A stretch of 64,000 bases of DNA from Mangrovimonas xylaniphaga (GCF_001280435.1 NZ_LBIP01000022.1:94569-158568); one strand, 5' to 3'; shown: positions 49,206 to 59,622, counted from the stretch's first letter. Made by a program: numbers and translations. The notes: generated from the sequence alone by a model not told the origin.

Positions 49206-49254
49206 ACTTTTTCTCCCTCATATAAAGCCATCTATTTTTTCATGATTCTAGTCA

Positions 49255-49286
49255 TTTGAATAACATTAATAAGTTGCCTATTTTTG
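49255..49286 (+). promoter_or_regulatory. Promoter of the orphan response regulator
   Basis: TTTG at 49255-49258, 20-base spacer, TATTTTTG at 49279-49286: an exact promoter match, giving a 5' leader of about 35 bases before the start at 49328. Confidence 0.8.
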
Positions 49287-49327
49287 CAGAAAATTTCGAA
49301 AGCATCCCGACAAAAAACTAAGGCTCT

Positions 49328-50038
49328 ATGGAAAGACACATTTTATTAGCTGAAGATGATATAGACCTTGGCACTTCTCTTATACAATATTTAGAATTCA
49401 ACAAGTTCAAGGTAAGTTGGGCCCAAAATGGAGAAGAAGCTTTTGAGATGTTCAAACAACAAACTTTCGATATTTGCATCCTTGATATCATGATGCCCAA
49501 AATGGATGGATTCTCCTTGGCAAAAAAAATGGTGGGCAGCAACCCTCATATTCCTTTTTTGTTTCTAACAGCAAGAAAAACTAAAAATGACCGTTTCAAA
49601 GGATTACGTTTAGGTGCCGATGATTATATCGTGAAACCTTTTGAATTGGAAGAGCTCATTTTAAGGGTAAACAATATCATTAGAAGAACCCTCCAACAAC
49701 AAAAGCTAACGGTAGAGACCCAAACTTCAGACCTTATACAAATAGGCAAATACACCTTCGATTTCAATAACCTTGAACTTCACTTTGGAGATTCTATCCA
49801 AACCCTAACTGAAAGAGAAGCGCAACTGATATACTTTTTTTCAAACTACAGAAACCAATTGATTCCAAGGGAAGATATTTTAACCAAAGTCTGGAATAAA
49901 AAAGACTTCTTCTCTGGCCGCAGTATGGACGTATTCATTAGCCGCGTCCGTAAGTTTTTTAAGGATGATGAAAATATCAGCGTAAGAAGAGTTAGAGGCG
50001 TAGGACTTGAATTTCAAGTAAATGAAGAATCAGAATAA
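49328..50038 (+). CDS. Orphan response regulator, RprY-like
   Basis: 236 residues: receiver domain with EDD (9-11), Asp53 in CILDIMMPKMDGF and Lys in YIVKPFE, then a winged-helix domain (LTEREAQLIYFF, SGRSMDVFISRVRKFF). It closely resembles the RprY regulators of Bacteroidota. It has its own promoter, 123 bases after the first regulator and no adjacent kinase, so its input may come from the same kinase or from elsewhere. A strong terminator follows. Confidence 0.93.
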   Translation: MERHILLAEDDIDLGTSLIQYLEFNKFKVSWAQNGEEAFEMFKQQTFDICILDIMMPKMDGFSLAKKMVGSNPHIPFLFLTARKTKNDRFKGLRLGADDYIVKPFELEELILRVNNIIRRTLQQQKLTVETQTSDLIQIGKYTFDFNNLELHFGDSIQTLTEREAQLIYFFSNYRNQLIPREDILTKVWNKKDFFSGRSMDVFISRVRKFFKDDENISVRRVRGVGLEFQVNEESE

Positions 50039-50072
50039 AAAAAGCAGCTAATTAATTAGCTGCTTTTTTTTC
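50037..50072 (+). terminator. Intrinsic terminator after the orphan regulator
   Basis: AAAAGCAGCTAA and TTAGCTGCTTTT pair around a TTAA loop, continuing into a long T-run. The stop codon of the gene adjoins the stem. Confidence 0.92.
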
Positions 50073-50119
50073 CTATCCACGCTTCCAAACTTTCAAATGC
50101 ATTTTGTAATTTCAATTCC

Positions 50120-50899
50120 ATGAAGTACTCCCTTTTTTTATTGCTTTTTTACAGCCTCCTTGCAAGTGCGCAAACGTCTATTAAAGCCACTTTTGTTGAC
50201 TCAAGACCTTTTAAGGCAGATACCATCATTGCTATTGACAATTTTGAATCCCTCTACTACATCTCCAATAATACCTTCCACAAGAAATATCAAGGAAAGG
50301 ATATCAACTACGCCAATGTGCAACTGGGAAACCTTACTTCGGCAAATACTTTCAATCCGTTAAAAATCAATTTGTTTTACAAAGACTTTAATACGGTTGT
50401 TATTTTAGACAATCGTTTGGCAGAAATTTTCAGAATTGATTTCAACACCAAACAGCCCTATAAAAATGTCTCGCTTATAAGCACTGGTTTCGACAACAAC
50501 ATATGGATTTTCAACCAGGATTTACTTCAATTGGAACTTTACGATTACAAAACCAATATCACAAAAGCAGCCGCCATGCCCATCCAATCCAAAGTTTTGG
50601 ACCTTAAAAGCAATTACAACTACTGCTGGCTACTTACCGAAGATTATCTGTACACCTACACCTATACTGGGAGTTTACTTTCCAAAATAAAAAATGAAGG
50701 CTTTACAGCTATGGGTACTGTTAATGAAATCCTTATCCTAAAAAAAGACAACCAACTTTACTTTTTGGGAAATGGACTGAGTCAATTCCAAAGTATCATC
50801 CTTCCCGAATTGTTAATAAAACAGTTTTTAGTAACCAACCAAACCTTGTATATTTACGATAGGGAAACCCTCAAACAATTCCATTTAAAAATTGATTAA
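50120..50899 (+). CDS. Secreted beta-rich protein of unknown function, linked to a deoxynucleoside kinase gene
   Basis: 259 residues with a signal peptide (cleavage near SAQ, residue 18). The mature part is a series of strand-like segments of the form DxxxxxYxx or LxLYDYKT, as in a beta-propeller or a YncE-like surface protein, although no repeat is clear enough to count blades. It ends 3 bases before the deoxynucleoside kinase gene and so shares its transcript; I see no functional link. Confidence 0.75.
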   Translation: MKYSLFLLLFYSLLASAQTSIKATFVDSRPFKADTIIAIDNFESLYYISNNTFHKKYQGKDINYANVQLGNLTSANTFNPLKINLFYKDFNTVVILDNRLAEIFRIDFNTKQPYKNVSLISTGFDNNIWIFNQDLLQLELYDYKTNITKAAAMPIQSKVLDLKSNYNYCWLLTEDYLYTYTYTGSLLSKIKNEGFTAMGTVNEILILKKDNQLYFLGNGLSQFQSIILPELLIKQFLVTNQTLYIYDRETLKQFHLKID

Positions 50900-50902
50900 C
50901 AT

Positions 50903-51517
50903 ATGCATTTTGCAGTAGCAGGAAATATTGGCGCTGGAAAAACAACGCTTACAAAATTACTCGCCAAACATTTTCATTGGGAACCACAATTGGAAGATGT
51001 GGTAGACAACCCATATCTAGATGATTTTTACAATCAAATGGAACGTTGGAGTTTCAACCTGCAAGTTTACTTTTTGAACAGTCGTTTTAGACAGGTATTG
51101 CAAATTAGGCAAAGTGGCAAGGACATTATTCAGGATAGAACCATCTATGAAGACGCCCATATTTTCGCTCCAAACCTCCACGCCATGGGCCTTATGACCA
51201 ATAGGGATTACGAAAACTATCGCTCGCTTTTTGACCTTATGGAATCTTTGGTACAAGGACCTGATCTGCTTATTTACTTGCGTAGTTCTATCCCTAATTT
51301 AGTGTCGCAAATCCACAACAGAGGAAGGGATTACGAAAGCTCTATTAGCATTGATTATTTAAGCAGGTTAAACGAACGCTACGAAGCATGGATTCATGGT
51401 TACGATAAAGGCAACCTTTTGATTATTGACGTAGACCAATTGGATTTTGTGTCGAAACCAGAAGATTTAGGTGAAGTTATCAATAGAATTGATGCCCAAA
51501 TAAACGGTCTCTTTTAA
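50903..51517 (+). CDS. Deoxynucleoside kinase
   Basis: 204-residue P-loop kinase salvaging deoxynucleosides. GNIGAGKTT at 7-15 is the phosphate loop; the deoxyribonucleoside-kinase signature DRTIYEDAH in the first half holds the conserved Asp-Arg and Glu, and RGRDYESSISIDYL forms the lid. The resemblance is to the bacterial dNK/dGK-dAK group rather than thymidine kinase. Substrate preference cannot be fixed here. It converges with the App1-like gene, leaving a gap of 4 bases. Confidence 0.93.
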   Translation: MHFAVAGNIGAGKTTLTKLLAKHFHWEPQLEDVVDNPYLDDFYNQMERWSFNLQVYFLNSRFRQVLQIRQSGKDIIQDRTIYEDAHIFAPNLHAMGLMTNRDYENYRSLFDLMESLVQGPDLLIYLRSSIPNLVSQIHNRGRDYESSISIDYLSRLNERYEAWIHGYDKGNLLIIDVDQLDFVSKPEDLGEVINRIDAQINGLF

Positions 51518-51521
51518 TACC

Positions 51522-52517
51522 TTATTTAATAAATTTATTGGCTCTTGCATGGGCTATGGCCTGTTCGCTACTTTCCACCAAAAGTACTGGTGTGGTTTTG
51601 TAGTTTTCAAACAAACCGCGAACCCTTAACATTTTTTTGGTGTGTTTGACACTGCGAAGATAGATGGCCAAGACTCTATCTGGGTAATTTTGCGCTATTT
51701 CAATATAGATATCCGCATCATATTCGCCGCTATCCCCAATCAAGATAAACTTCATCTTAGGGTAAGTTTTAAAAATATTTAAAATCTCCTTTTGCTTTTG
51801 TGGTTTATCCCCTCTTTTTTTCTGCAGAATATTTTTAAAACTTCTTAGCAGAATAGGCCCTTTCGGAAATTGATGCTGCCTTAAAAACAACTCCAAATAT
51901 CGGTACATATTCCACGGACTATGACTGACATAAAAAATAGGATTCGCATTTTCACCTGATCTTCCCCGATGCAATAAATGATAAAATCCAGGAGCTCCCT
52001 CTAAAGGCAACCGATGCTTGGCATTCTTAAAGATGGTATTGTAAATTACACGCCATTTTAACAACGATACCACACCAGTATGTAAAAGCGTGTCATCAAT
52101 ATCGGTAATAACACCATAATCCACTTTTTCGGAAGGCACCAACAGCTCCCCCTTAAACCTATTATTGTTTTGAATTTTCCGCTTTGGATGGTCATCGCTA
52201 TAGGACACCTCAAAATGCACCCAACCTTCCTCATTGGTCAATGCGTGTAAATCTTCAAAAGTGGTATCTACCAAAAAATAGCCGTGGTCATCAGTTTGGG
52301 TTTCAATTATTCTTGTATCTGGCAGGGTAATTTTAAGATTGGCGTATTTAATTTCATCGCTTTCAAAACGCTTCCAAGAATTTACAAATAATTGAAAAAT
52401 ATGATGCTGATCGAGATCAATCGATTCGTCTTCCAAAGCCCTGCCCCTCACATACAAATGGGAATTGGTCCCGTAACTTTGAAACACAACAATTTGAAGC
52501 GGGTCTTTTTTAAACAT
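51522..52517 (-). CDS. App1-family (DUF2183) phosphatase-like protein
   Basis: 331 residues without signal peptide. The HAD-type nucleophile motif ITDIDDTLLHTG places Asp139, Asp141 and Thr143 as DxDxT, followed by FYVSHSPWN and the IGDSGEYDADIY segment, the pattern of App1-like phosphatidate phosphatases. An N-terminal beta-sandwich region (about 15-125) precedes it. Its exact lipid or phosphate-ester substrate is unknown. It lies 15 bases after the DUF4010 gene in the same operon. Confidence 0.85.
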   Translation of the reverse strand: MFKKDPLQIVVFQSYGTNSHLYVRGRALEDESIDLDQHHIFQLFVNSWKRFESDEIKYANLKITLPDTRIIETQTDDHGYFLVDTTFEDLHALTNEEGWVHFEVSYSDDHPKRKIQNNNRFKGELLVPSEKVDYGVITDIDDTLLHTGVVSLLKWRVIYNTIFKNAKHRLPLEGAPGFYHLLHRGRSGENANPIFYVSHSPWNMYRYLELFLRQHQFPKGPILLRSFKNILQKKRGDKPQKQKEILNIFKTYPKMKFILIGDSGEYDADIYIEIAQNYPDRVLAIYLRSVKHTKKMLRVRGLFENYKTTPVLLVESSEQAIAHARANKFIK

Positions 52518-52532
52518 TGAAACAAAATCATT

Positions 52533-53798
52533 TTATAAATGCCACCAATCTGGCCACAACCAAATAATAAAAAGGCCAACTACCAAGGCAACCCCAAACA
52601 CTACACCTACCCATTTGGCAAGCTGTTTTGTACCTAACATCATTGCCATAATACCCTTAAACACTAAATTGGAAAGTGCTGCTAGCAGAATAAGTTTCCA
52701 ACCTAAATGCACGGAAATATTATCAATTTTCATCAATTGGGAAATCGACAAGGTAATGGCATCCACATCGGTTAGACCACTCACAATTGAGACCAAATAT
52801 AAAGCTTCATTCCCAAATTTCTCTTCGGTAAATGCCACTGCCAACAAAATAAGGGCATACAGTAACCCAAACAAAAGGGCGCTTTTAAATTGAGCAGGGT
52901 TTTCAGGTTCTGGCATTTCATCATCAGTTTCATCCTTATTCACCAAATAAAATAAGGACGCACAAAGCAAAGCCAACACTATAATTTCTGCCAGTATGGG
53001 CAGCAGAATATAATTGAGCTTTTGGGGAACTACCACCGTTATTTCTATAAGAACCCGAACCAAGGACACCATGGATGCCGTGGCGATGACAAATGCCGCC
53101 ATTTTATTTATATCACTGGTACTTTTGGTTTTTCTCGCATAACTTACCGTAGTAGCCGTACTGCTAATTAACCCTCCCAAAATTCCATTGGCAATCACCC
53201 CCACTCTTTTACCTGCAAATTTGTAAATGAAATACCCTACTACACTTATCCCTACAATCAAGGTAATCATCAACCAAATATTCCTTGGATTGAGCACACC
53301 ATAAGGACCAAAAGTTTTATCAGGAAGAATGGGAAGAATCACCAAACTGATTCCTGCCAAGGTCATAATAGCAGAAAGATCCTTTTCACTCAAACGGTCT
53401 ATAAAATGGTGCAACCGTTCTTTTACATACAACAAAATAGCCATCAAGGTCCCTACAATAACCCCAACCAACTGATCTCCCAAGACTAAATAAGCCCCAA
53501 TGGAAAACATCAATAAGGCAGCTACCTCAGTGGTCTGGCCAAAATCCTGAGATTCGTCAGACTTATATTTGATCATATTAGCCGTCACAAACATGGCCGC
53601 AATAGACAATCCCAAAGCTGGTAAAATATATGGGTTGTCATATACTTGGGTTAAATACGCAGCCATTACGCCCAACACAGACAAAAGGGTGAAGGTCCTT
53701 ACCCCCGCCATTTTATTATCGCTTTTTTGCCTTTGCACCCCCACTAGCAGGCCAAGTCCAAAAGCAATTCCCAAAGTGGTTAGTTGATCGTAATTCAT
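52533..53798 (-). CDS. MgtC/SapB-family membrane protein with DUF4010
   Basis: 421 residues, about 12 hydrophobic segments. The N-terminal part carries the MgtC pattern GLGLLVGVQRQKS followed by GVRTFTLLSVLG near residues 14-43, and the C-terminal part is the DUF4010 domain of many segments. The family is of uncertain function (possibly ion or magnesium homeostasis). It forms a two-gene operon with the App1-like gene. The hppA terminator lies between it and hppA. Confidence 0.88.
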   Translation of the reverse strand: MNYDQLTTLGIAFGLGLLVGVQRQKSDNKMAGVRTFTLLSVLGVMAAYLTQVYDNPYILPALGLSIAAMFVTANMIKYKSDESQDFGQTTEVAALLMFSIGAYLVLGDQLVGVIVGTLMAILLYVKERLHHFIDRLSEKDLSAIMTLAGISLVILPILPDKTFGPYGVLNPRNIWLMITLIVGISVVGYFIYKFAGKRVGVIANGILGGLISSTATTVSYARKTKSTSDINKMAAFVIATASMVSLVRVLIEITVVVPQKLNYILLPILAEIIVLALLCASLFYLVNKDETDDEMPEPENPAQFKSALLFGLLYALILLAVAFTEEKFGNEALYLVSIVSGLTDVDAITLSISQLMKIDNISVHLGWKLILLAALSNLVFKGIMAMMLGTKQLAKWVGVVFGVALVVGLFIIWLWPDWWHL

Positions 53799-53862
53799 AA
53801 ATTAAAGATAGTAAATCAAATGCGCTTCGTAGGGAGTTTCTTCCTTCAAAAATAGTTAACAC

Positions 53863-53888
53863 AAAAAACCATGCCTCTCGGCATGGTT
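53863..53888 (-). terminator. Terminator of hppA
   Basis: Minus strand: AACCATGCC, GAGA loop, GGCATGGTT followed by TTTTTG. It ends the hppA transcript and separates it from the DUF4010 operon. Confidence 0.9.
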
Positions 53889-53919
53889 CTTCAAATTAAC
53901 ACTTAAAAGACCAAACGTC

Positions 53920-56280
53920 TTACTCTTCTTTTTTTATGTCTTCAAGAGCCTGTTTTACCTCGTCCAAACTTCCTTCTAAAACCATCTCTTCAGTTACCGT
54001 CTCTCCATCTTCGGTAAATACAGTCGTTACCACCGCTCTGGCATTTTCAGCTTCCACAGACTGCATTTCTATTTTTATTTCCTTTTTAATTTCTTGACTT
54101 TCCATAGATTCGCCTAAAGCCGAATGAAAAGAGTGCCCTCCCAAAATAGGCGCAATCACCAAACCAACCAAACAGGTCAACTTGATCAAGATGTTCATCG
54201 ATGGTCCCGAGGTGTCTTTAAAAGGATCTCCAACCGTGTCTCCCGTAACCGCAGCTTTATGGGCATCACTCCCCTTATAACTCATTTCACCATCTATTTC
54301 TACCCCAGCCTCAAAGGACTTTTTGGCATTATCCCAAGCACCTCCAGCATTATTTTGAAAAATAGCCCACATTACACCACTCACACACACACCAGCCATA
54401 TACCCTCCAAGTGGCTCAGGACCAAAAACAAATCCAATAATAATCGGGGTAATAATCGTAATCAAACCAGGTAAAATCATCTGACGTAATGCTGCTTGGG
54501 TAGAAATATCCACACACTTTGCATATTCTGGCTTACCGGTTCCTTCCATGATCCCCGGAATTTCACGGAACTGGCGTCTCACTTCCTTAACCATTTCCAT
54601 CGCCGCTTTTCCTACAGACTCCATAGCCAATGCAGAAAAAATTACAGGAATCATCCCCCCAACAAACAACATCGCCAATACATCTGCCTTGAAGATATTA
54701 ATACCTTCTATCCCTGTAAAGGTTACATATGCTGCAAATAAAGCTAACGCTGTTAAAGCGGCCGAAGCAATGGCAAACCCCTTTCCTATGGCTGCCGTTG
54801 TATTTCCCACAGAATCCAAAATATCAGTACGTTCTCTTACCTCAGGATCCAATTCACTCATTTCTGCTACACCTCCTGCATTATCGGCAATTGGTCCAAA
54901 AGCATCAATAGCCAACTGCATAGCCGTGGTCGCCATCATGGCAGAAGCTGCTATGGCCACACCATAAAATCCAGCCAATTCATACGACCCGAAAATGGCA
55001 ACAGCAAATAACAATACAGAAAAGAAAGTAGATTTCATTCCCACTGCAAGTCCTGCTATAATATTGGTAGCAGACCCTGTAGAACTGTTTTGAACTATCC
55101 CTCTTACCGGATCTTTCCCGAGTGCCGTATAGTGTTCGGTAACGGTCGCAATTAGAGCGCCCACACACAGTCCTATTAAAGTAGCCCAGAACACATGCAT
55201 GGAAGATACCGTTTTGTATCCTTCCCCAAAGAAACTCATGGTTAGAGTGTCCGGCAACATATATTTTATCAAAAGAAAACTAGATAATAAGGTTAGAATA
55301 ATGGCAGCCCAATTACCATAATCCAACGCTTTTTGAACCTGGGCTTCCTTAACATCATTACTTGAAATTTTCACTAAAAATGTTCCAATGATAGAGGCTA
55401 GAATACCGATTCCGGCAATTACCATTGGCAACAAAATAGGCCCCATATTATTGAAGGCATCCGTAAAAGGAGCATCTTGAGACATATCTTTGATCACATA
55501 ATTCCCAAGTACCATAGCCGCTAAAACGGTAGCTACATAACTACCAAATAAATCGGCGCCCATACCAGCTACATCCCCTACGTTATCACCAACATTATCA
55601 GCAATAGTAGCAGGATTTCTAGGATCATCCTCAGGAATTCCTGCTTCCACTTTCCCTACCAAATCGGCTCCTACATCGGCTGCTTTAGTATAAATACCTC
55701 CACCTACACGAGCAAATAAAGCAATAGACTCGGCTCCTAGGGAAAAACCAGCCAAAGCTTCCAAGGCCATGGTCATTTCTTCATAAAAAGAGGCATTTCC
55801 AACAATAAACATTTTTATGAAAATAGAAAACAAAAGACTCAAACCCAAAACCGCCAAACTCGCAACCCCCAATCCCATCACAGTGCCTCCTCCAAAAGCT
55901 ACTTTTAAAGCTTGTGGCAAACTGGTTTTGGCAGCTTCGGCAGTTCTTGCATTAGCTTCGGTAGCAATGCGCATCCCTATATTTCCAGCCAAAGCAGAAA
56001 AAATGGCTCCCAAAATGAAAGCCACGATGATTATCCAATGTGTTGTTGGAACAAAATATGAAATTGCAAAAAGCGCCACAGAAGCAATCGCCACAAAAAT
56101 AGCCAGCAATCTATATTCGGCATTTAAAAAAGCGAGAGCGCCTTCTTTGATAGACGTTGAGATCTCCTGCATTCTTTCATTACCGGGAGCCTGCTTCTTT
56201 ACCCATGCCATTTTCACGAACATAAAAAGCAGTCCTAAAATTGCCATTGCAATTGGCACAAAAATCATATTTGATTCCAT
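53920..56280 (-). CDS. hppA: Membrane pyrophosphatase, K-dependent, proton-pumping type likely
   Basis: 786 residues, about 16 membrane segments. The pyrophosphate-binding motifs DNVGDNVGD and DVGADLVGK are intact. GNTTAAIG, with Ala and Gly in the K-sensitivity positions, indicates potassium dependence. In membrane segment 6 the FGSYVAT stretch (244-251) has no glutamate at either the Na-type or usual H-type place. Instead segment 5 reads LGAES with Glu184 where GASS is usual. From the literature I recall this shift for flavobacterial H-pumping enzymes. A roughly 70-residue acidic C-terminal tail, beyond the last membrane segment, is unusual. Soluble pyrophosphatase is encoded next door. Confidence 0.93.
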   Translation of the reverse strand: MESNMIFVPIAMAILGLLFMFVKMAWVKKQAPGNERMQEISTSIKEGALAFLNAEYRLLAIFVAIASVALFAISYFVPTTHWIIIVAFILGAIFSALAGNIGMRIATEANARTAEAAKTSLPQALKVAFGGGTVMGLGVASLAVLGLSLLFSIFIKMFIVGNASFYEEMTMALEALAGFSLGAESIALFARVGGGIYTKAADVGADLVGKVEAGIPEDDPRNPATIADNVGDNVGDVAGMGADLFGSYVATVLAAMVLGNYVIKDMSQDAPFTDAFNNMGPILLPMVIAGIGILASIIGTFLVKISSNDVKEAQVQKALDYGNWAAIILTLLSSFLLIKYMLPDTLTMSFFGEGYKTVSSMHVFWATLIGLCVGALIATVTEHYTALGKDPVRGIVQNSSTGSATNIIAGLAVGMKSTFFSVLLFAVAIFGSYELAGFYGVAIAASAMMATTAMQLAIDAFGPIADNAGGVAEMSELDPEVRERTDILDSVGNTTAAIGKGFAIASAALTALALFAAYVTFTGIEGINIFKADVLAMLFVGGMIPVIFSALAMESVGKAAMEMVKEVRRQFREIPGIMEGTGKPEYAKCVDISTQAALRQMILPGLITIITPIIIGFVFGPEPLGGYMAGVCVSGVMWAIFQNNAGGAWDNAKKSFEAGVEIDGEMSYKGSDAHKAAVTGDTVGDPFKDTSGPSMNILIKLTCLVGLVIAPILGGHSFHSALGESMESQEIKKEIKIEMQSVEAENARAVVTTVFTEDGETVTEEMVLEGSLDEVKQALEDIKKEE

Positions 56281-56340
56281 ATCCTAATGTTTTAAGTTAC
56301 AAAAATTTACGTTAAATGTAGGAAAAACAAAGAATATAAA

Positions 56341-56372
56341 AAACCCCTTAATTTTATTAAGGGGTTTTTGAA
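56341..56372. terminator. Bidirectional hairpin between ppa and hppA
   Basis: AAACCCCTTAAT and ATTAAGGGGTTT form a perfect 12-bp stem with a 3-base loop and T-runs on both sides. On the minus strand it ends ppa before hppA, so the two pyrophosphatases are not one transcript unless read through. Confidence 0.92.
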
Positions 56373-56395
56373 AATAATTTATTTTTTAAGGGAAC

Positions 56396-56923
56396 TTATA
56401 TGGTAAAGCTTCCTTTTTTGAAGTGCCCACTCTCTTGGTAACGCTGCACACATTTGCTAAAAATTTCATAGGCTTCTTTGGCATCTCCCCAACCACCAAC
56501 GTCAACTTTCTTTTCTTCCAAATCTTTATATACTTGGAAGAAGTGCTCGATTTCTTCCAGTCTATGTGGATTCAAATCACTAATGTCACTTAATTTATTC
56601 CAAATAGGATCCGATACCGGTACACAGATTAATTTTTCATCCGGTCCTTTTTCATCTGTCATATGGAAAACTCCAATTGGCTTTACTTCCATAACACACA
56701 TTGGGAATGTTGGTTGATGCCCCATTACCAAAACATCTAGTGGATCACCATCCAAGGCCAAAGTTTCAGGAATAAACCCGTAATCACCAGGATACATCAT
56801 TGATGAAAACAACATTCGATCGAAACGAATTTTCTTAAGATCGAAATCATATTCATATTTGTTACGACTCCCGTTTGGGATCTCAATTAACACATCAAAG
56901 GTTAAATCATCTTTCGTACTCAT
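56396..56923 (-). CDS. ppa: Soluble inorganic pyrophosphatase (family I)
   Basis: Hydrolyses pyrophosphate in the cytoplasm. The 175-residue protein has the family signature DGDPLDVLVMG, with its run of catalytic aspartates, and YPGDYGFIPETLA, as in E. coli Ppa. Lys-rich substrate contacts such as KYEYDFDLKKIRFDR precede it. It has its own promoter 67 bases upstream of the ATG and lies directly ahead of the membrane pyrophosphatase, so the cell has both heat-losing and energy-conserving routes for pyrophosphate. Confidence 0.96.
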   Translation of the reverse strand: MSTKDDLTFDVLIEIPNGSRNKYEYDFDLKKIRFDRMLFSSMMYPGDYGFIPETLALDGDPLDVLVMGHQPTFPMCVMEVKPIGVFHMTDEKGPDEKLICVPVSDPIWNKLSDISDLNPHRLEEIEHFFQVYKDLEEKKVDVGGWGDAKEAYEIFSKCVQRYQESGHFKKGSFTI

Positions 56924-57119
56924 TCAATATTTATTTTTCTACCTCTAAAAAAGAGATACAATGTTTAGTTTTTTCGAAATTCAAAGGCGCAAAGATACGG
57001 AAGTCTTTATGCTTAGACAACTAAAAACTATTGGACTTTAGTTTAAGAAAGTGTAAAACGGGGCAACCTTGCAAAGAATAAAGGCCATATCCTTATAAAA
57101 ACTACATTAAAGTAAATTT
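56924..57119. other. ppa promoter region
   Basis: 196 bases ahead of ppa and behind the DUF5686 gene. The promoter is described separately. No clear terminator for the DUF5686 gene was found. Confidence 0.5.
56990..57020 (-). promoter_or_regulatory. ppa promoter
   Basis: Minus strand: TTG at 57020-57018, 20-base spacer, TATCTTTG at 56997-56990. The same -7 octamer occurs at the tRNA-Tyr promoter. Leader of about 60 bases before the ppa start. Confidence 0.78.
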
Positions 57120-59618
57120 CTAGAATTGGAAGTTAAACCCTCCTGTGATTCCAAAATCCCTTGCTGATGGAATTTCGAGATAATTCCCCCTGAAATTAAA
57201 GTCTAAACGGAACACCTTAAAAATATTGCCCACTCCCAAACTATACTCGTAATAGGGTTCATCTGTAGGGGCTATATACTCCAGTCCGGAAGCATTCAAA
57301 TCTCTATTTTCTTGGGATATTTTTCCCCATGCTGCCCTAAAACCAACAATGGCCCTTAGATTGAATTTCTTTATCACCGGAATACGGGAGAAAAAACGTC
57401 CATTGAAATTATGCTCAAGGTGTAGCGAAGTATACGTATCCGTTACAAACTCGTAATAATCCAACAAACTAAAAGTATTGTAAATTGAAAAATACGATTG
57501 GTTCCCAGGAATGACACTCAACAATCCAAGAGGCACCGCTCCAAAAGTCTTTCCTGCCTCAATTACCGAGGTCAAACGTCCAAAGCCACCCAATTGCCAT
57601 GGTTGGATATAGGAGAACTGTAATTTGGTATACTCAAAATCACTTTGAAAAACCACCTTATCACCTCTACTAACCTGCGCAAACAAACTAGCATAAGTAT
57701 CATTGGCACTGGAACGCTCCACCCCAAAACCTGTCATTTTTCGGCCTGGAAAATAGGACAAAGAAAGTGTGGTCTGGTATTGACGGACTTCAGATGCAAT
57801 TCCCGAAGGAGATTCTTCATCATAATAGTCCAAACTAAAGGTTTCCGAAGCTGAACGCAAGGTTCTATAATCACCAATTATGCGCAGCACCAAATTCTTT
57901 ACGGGCTCAATTTCGGCTGCCAATGTGGTTAAATTGATATTGGTCAATTTATCGTTGACACTTGTGGTAAACACCGCTGAAGAGGCAAAACTACGTCCCA
58001 AAACATCGGTGGAATTGGTAAGACTCGCCCCTATTTGTTCTACATCGCGACGGTTTCCTCCAGAAATAATGATACGGTTCTTTTTATCCAACAACCATTT
58101 TCCTGAAATCCCGTATTTAAACTTGTTGTCCTTAAAACCGTAGGCCGTAAATCCTTCAACACGCCACAAATCATTATATCCAAAATAAGTCCGTCCCCCA
58201 GCCCGAAGCCTAAAACCTTCAACATCGTTATAACCAAAGGTTGAAAAAATAGGTCCGTAATCAAAGTTCAATTCCGGAAACTCCTTGTATCCTGAAGCAA
58301 ACATGCTTACCGTGTTATAGACTCGCTGAAACTTTTTAACGGTTTTTAAGGTATCGAGCATTTTGTAGACACCCTGCTCATCCTTATTGAGGGATTCCAA
58401 ACGGTTCTGCTCCCAAAATTCATCATCACGATTGTAGATTTCCTTATTAAAATCGAAAACCTCCTCTACATAGAATTTGGGATCCTTAGGTTTATCGAAC
58501 ACATAGTTGTTGTACAAAGTTGTTCGCTTTCCATAAACCCCTTTGGCTTTTTCCTTTTTCTGAAAGGCAAAATCGGACATGAAATAATCCCTTTTGATTA
58601 AAAACACCGAATCATTGAGTACCTCAAACTCCTGTTCGATATAGATTTCCTTCACCCAGTTGATATTAGCACTCTTGGAGGCTTGCATGTTGATTTCCTT
58701 AATGGCAAAAGTGGTATCGGCTACCCAAAAATCCCCTTTAAAAGTCAGCTCGTTTTTACGTCTAGGGTAGTAAATAATGTTATAGCACCATTTGTTTTCA
58801 ATAAAAGCACTATCGGAAAGCACATAGTTATAAGTATTGATCCCTGTTTTAGACAATGGACTCACAAAACTCTTATCGAAAAACTTAAGGTAATTATCAT
58901 ACACGTCATAATCGGCATACAAGTCATCCACAAAATCAATAAGCGCTTGATTATCGCTAAAACCAGAATTTTTATTCCCCTTTAACTCTTCACGCTCCTT
59001 TTTTATCTCATTGTCCCCATACACCCTACTAGCCGCTTCGTTGATGAATATTGGCAAATAGGTTTTTCCCGTGACATTGGAAGTATCCACTTGCTCAAAG
59101 ACAAACTCCATTCCTTTGAACAAGTTCTTTTCCATAAAAGCACTGTCTATGGTGTTGATATCAAATTCAACTTTTTCATATTTATCGTACTCGTATTGAT
59201 TAAACATACGAAGTCCGTTTGATCGCTTATGAGCCCAGATTTTCTTTAAAATTCCAATGGCAGGATTCTCCGATTCCTTTTTGGATTGTTTACCAGTTAC
59301 AATAACTACCTCCCCTAAGGAAGCAGCTTCCTCCTTGAGCACAAGATTCAAGTTATAGTTGACACGTTTAAGCAAGGCTAACTCCAAGGTTTCATAGCCC
59401 AAAAACGATACGGTTAAAGTATCCCAATTATTATCGGACTCTAGATAAAAACGCCCTTCTTCATTGGAGATGGTCCCCTCTGTAGATCCCTTAAAAATAA
59501 CGTTGGCATAAGCCACTGGTTGGTTGTTTTCATCTATTACATAACCGCTAACTTTGGTTTGCGAAAATCCAAATAATAACCCGAAGAAAAAGAATAGAGA
59601 AAATAGTTTTATGTTCAT
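57120..59618 (-). CDS. DUF5686 outer-membrane protein with carboxypeptidase-regulatory-like domain
   Basis: 832 residues from the ATG at 59618 (MNIKLFSL). Signal peptide (cleavage near residue 20, FSQ), a CarboxypepD-regulatory-like sandwich at about 22-105, and a long DUF5686 region with a C-terminal barrel-like series ending in FNFQF. Typical of large Bacteroidota outer-membrane proteins of unknown function. A candidate promoter lies in the loop of the pdhB terminator hairpin just upstream. Confidence 0.88.
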   Translation of the reverse strand: MNIKLFSLFFFFGLLFGFSQTKVSGYVIDENNQPVAYANVIFKGSTEGTISNEEGRFYLESDNNWDTLTVSFLGYETLELALLKRVNYNLNLVLKEEAASLGEVVIVTGKQSKKESENPAIGILKKIWAHKRSNGLRMFNQYEYDKYEKVEFDINTIDSAFMEKNLFKGMEFVFEQVDTSNVTGKTYLPIFINEAASRVYGDNEIKKEREELKGNKNSGFSDNQALIDFVDDLYADYDVYDNYLKFFDKSFVSPLSKTGINTYNYVLSDSAFIENKWCYNIIYYPRRKNELTFKGDFWVADTTFAIKEINMQASKSANINWVKEIYIEQEFEVLNDSVFLIKRDYFMSDFAFQKKEKAKGVYGKRTTLYNNYVFDKPKDPKFYVEEVFDFNKEIYNRDDEFWEQNRLESLNKDEQGVYKMLDTLKTVKKFQRVYNTVSMFASGYKEFPELNFDYGPIFSTFGYNDVEGFRLRAGGRTYFGYNDLWRVEGFTAYGFKDNKFKYGISGKWLLDKKNRIIISGGNRRDVEQIGASLTNSTDVLGRSFASSAVFTTSVNDKLTNINLTTLAAEIEPVKNLVLRIIGDYRTLRSASETFSLDYYDEESPSGIASEVRQYQTTLSLSYFPGRKMTGFGVERSSANDTYASLFAQVSRGDKVVFQSDFEYTKLQFSYIQPWQLGGFGRLTSVIEAGKTFGAVPLGLLSVIPGNQSYFSIYNTFSLLDYYEFVTDTYTSLHLEHNFNGRFFSRIPVIKKFNLRAIVGFRAAWGKISQENRDLNASGLEYIAPTDEPYYEYSLGVGNIFKVFRLDFNFRGNYLEIPSARDFGITGGFNFQF

Positions 59619-59622
59619 AAGC

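Noticed and set aside
55817..56287. 156-codon plus-strand frame antisense to hppA
   Set aside because: Fully inside hppA and without any family feature; a frame shadow.
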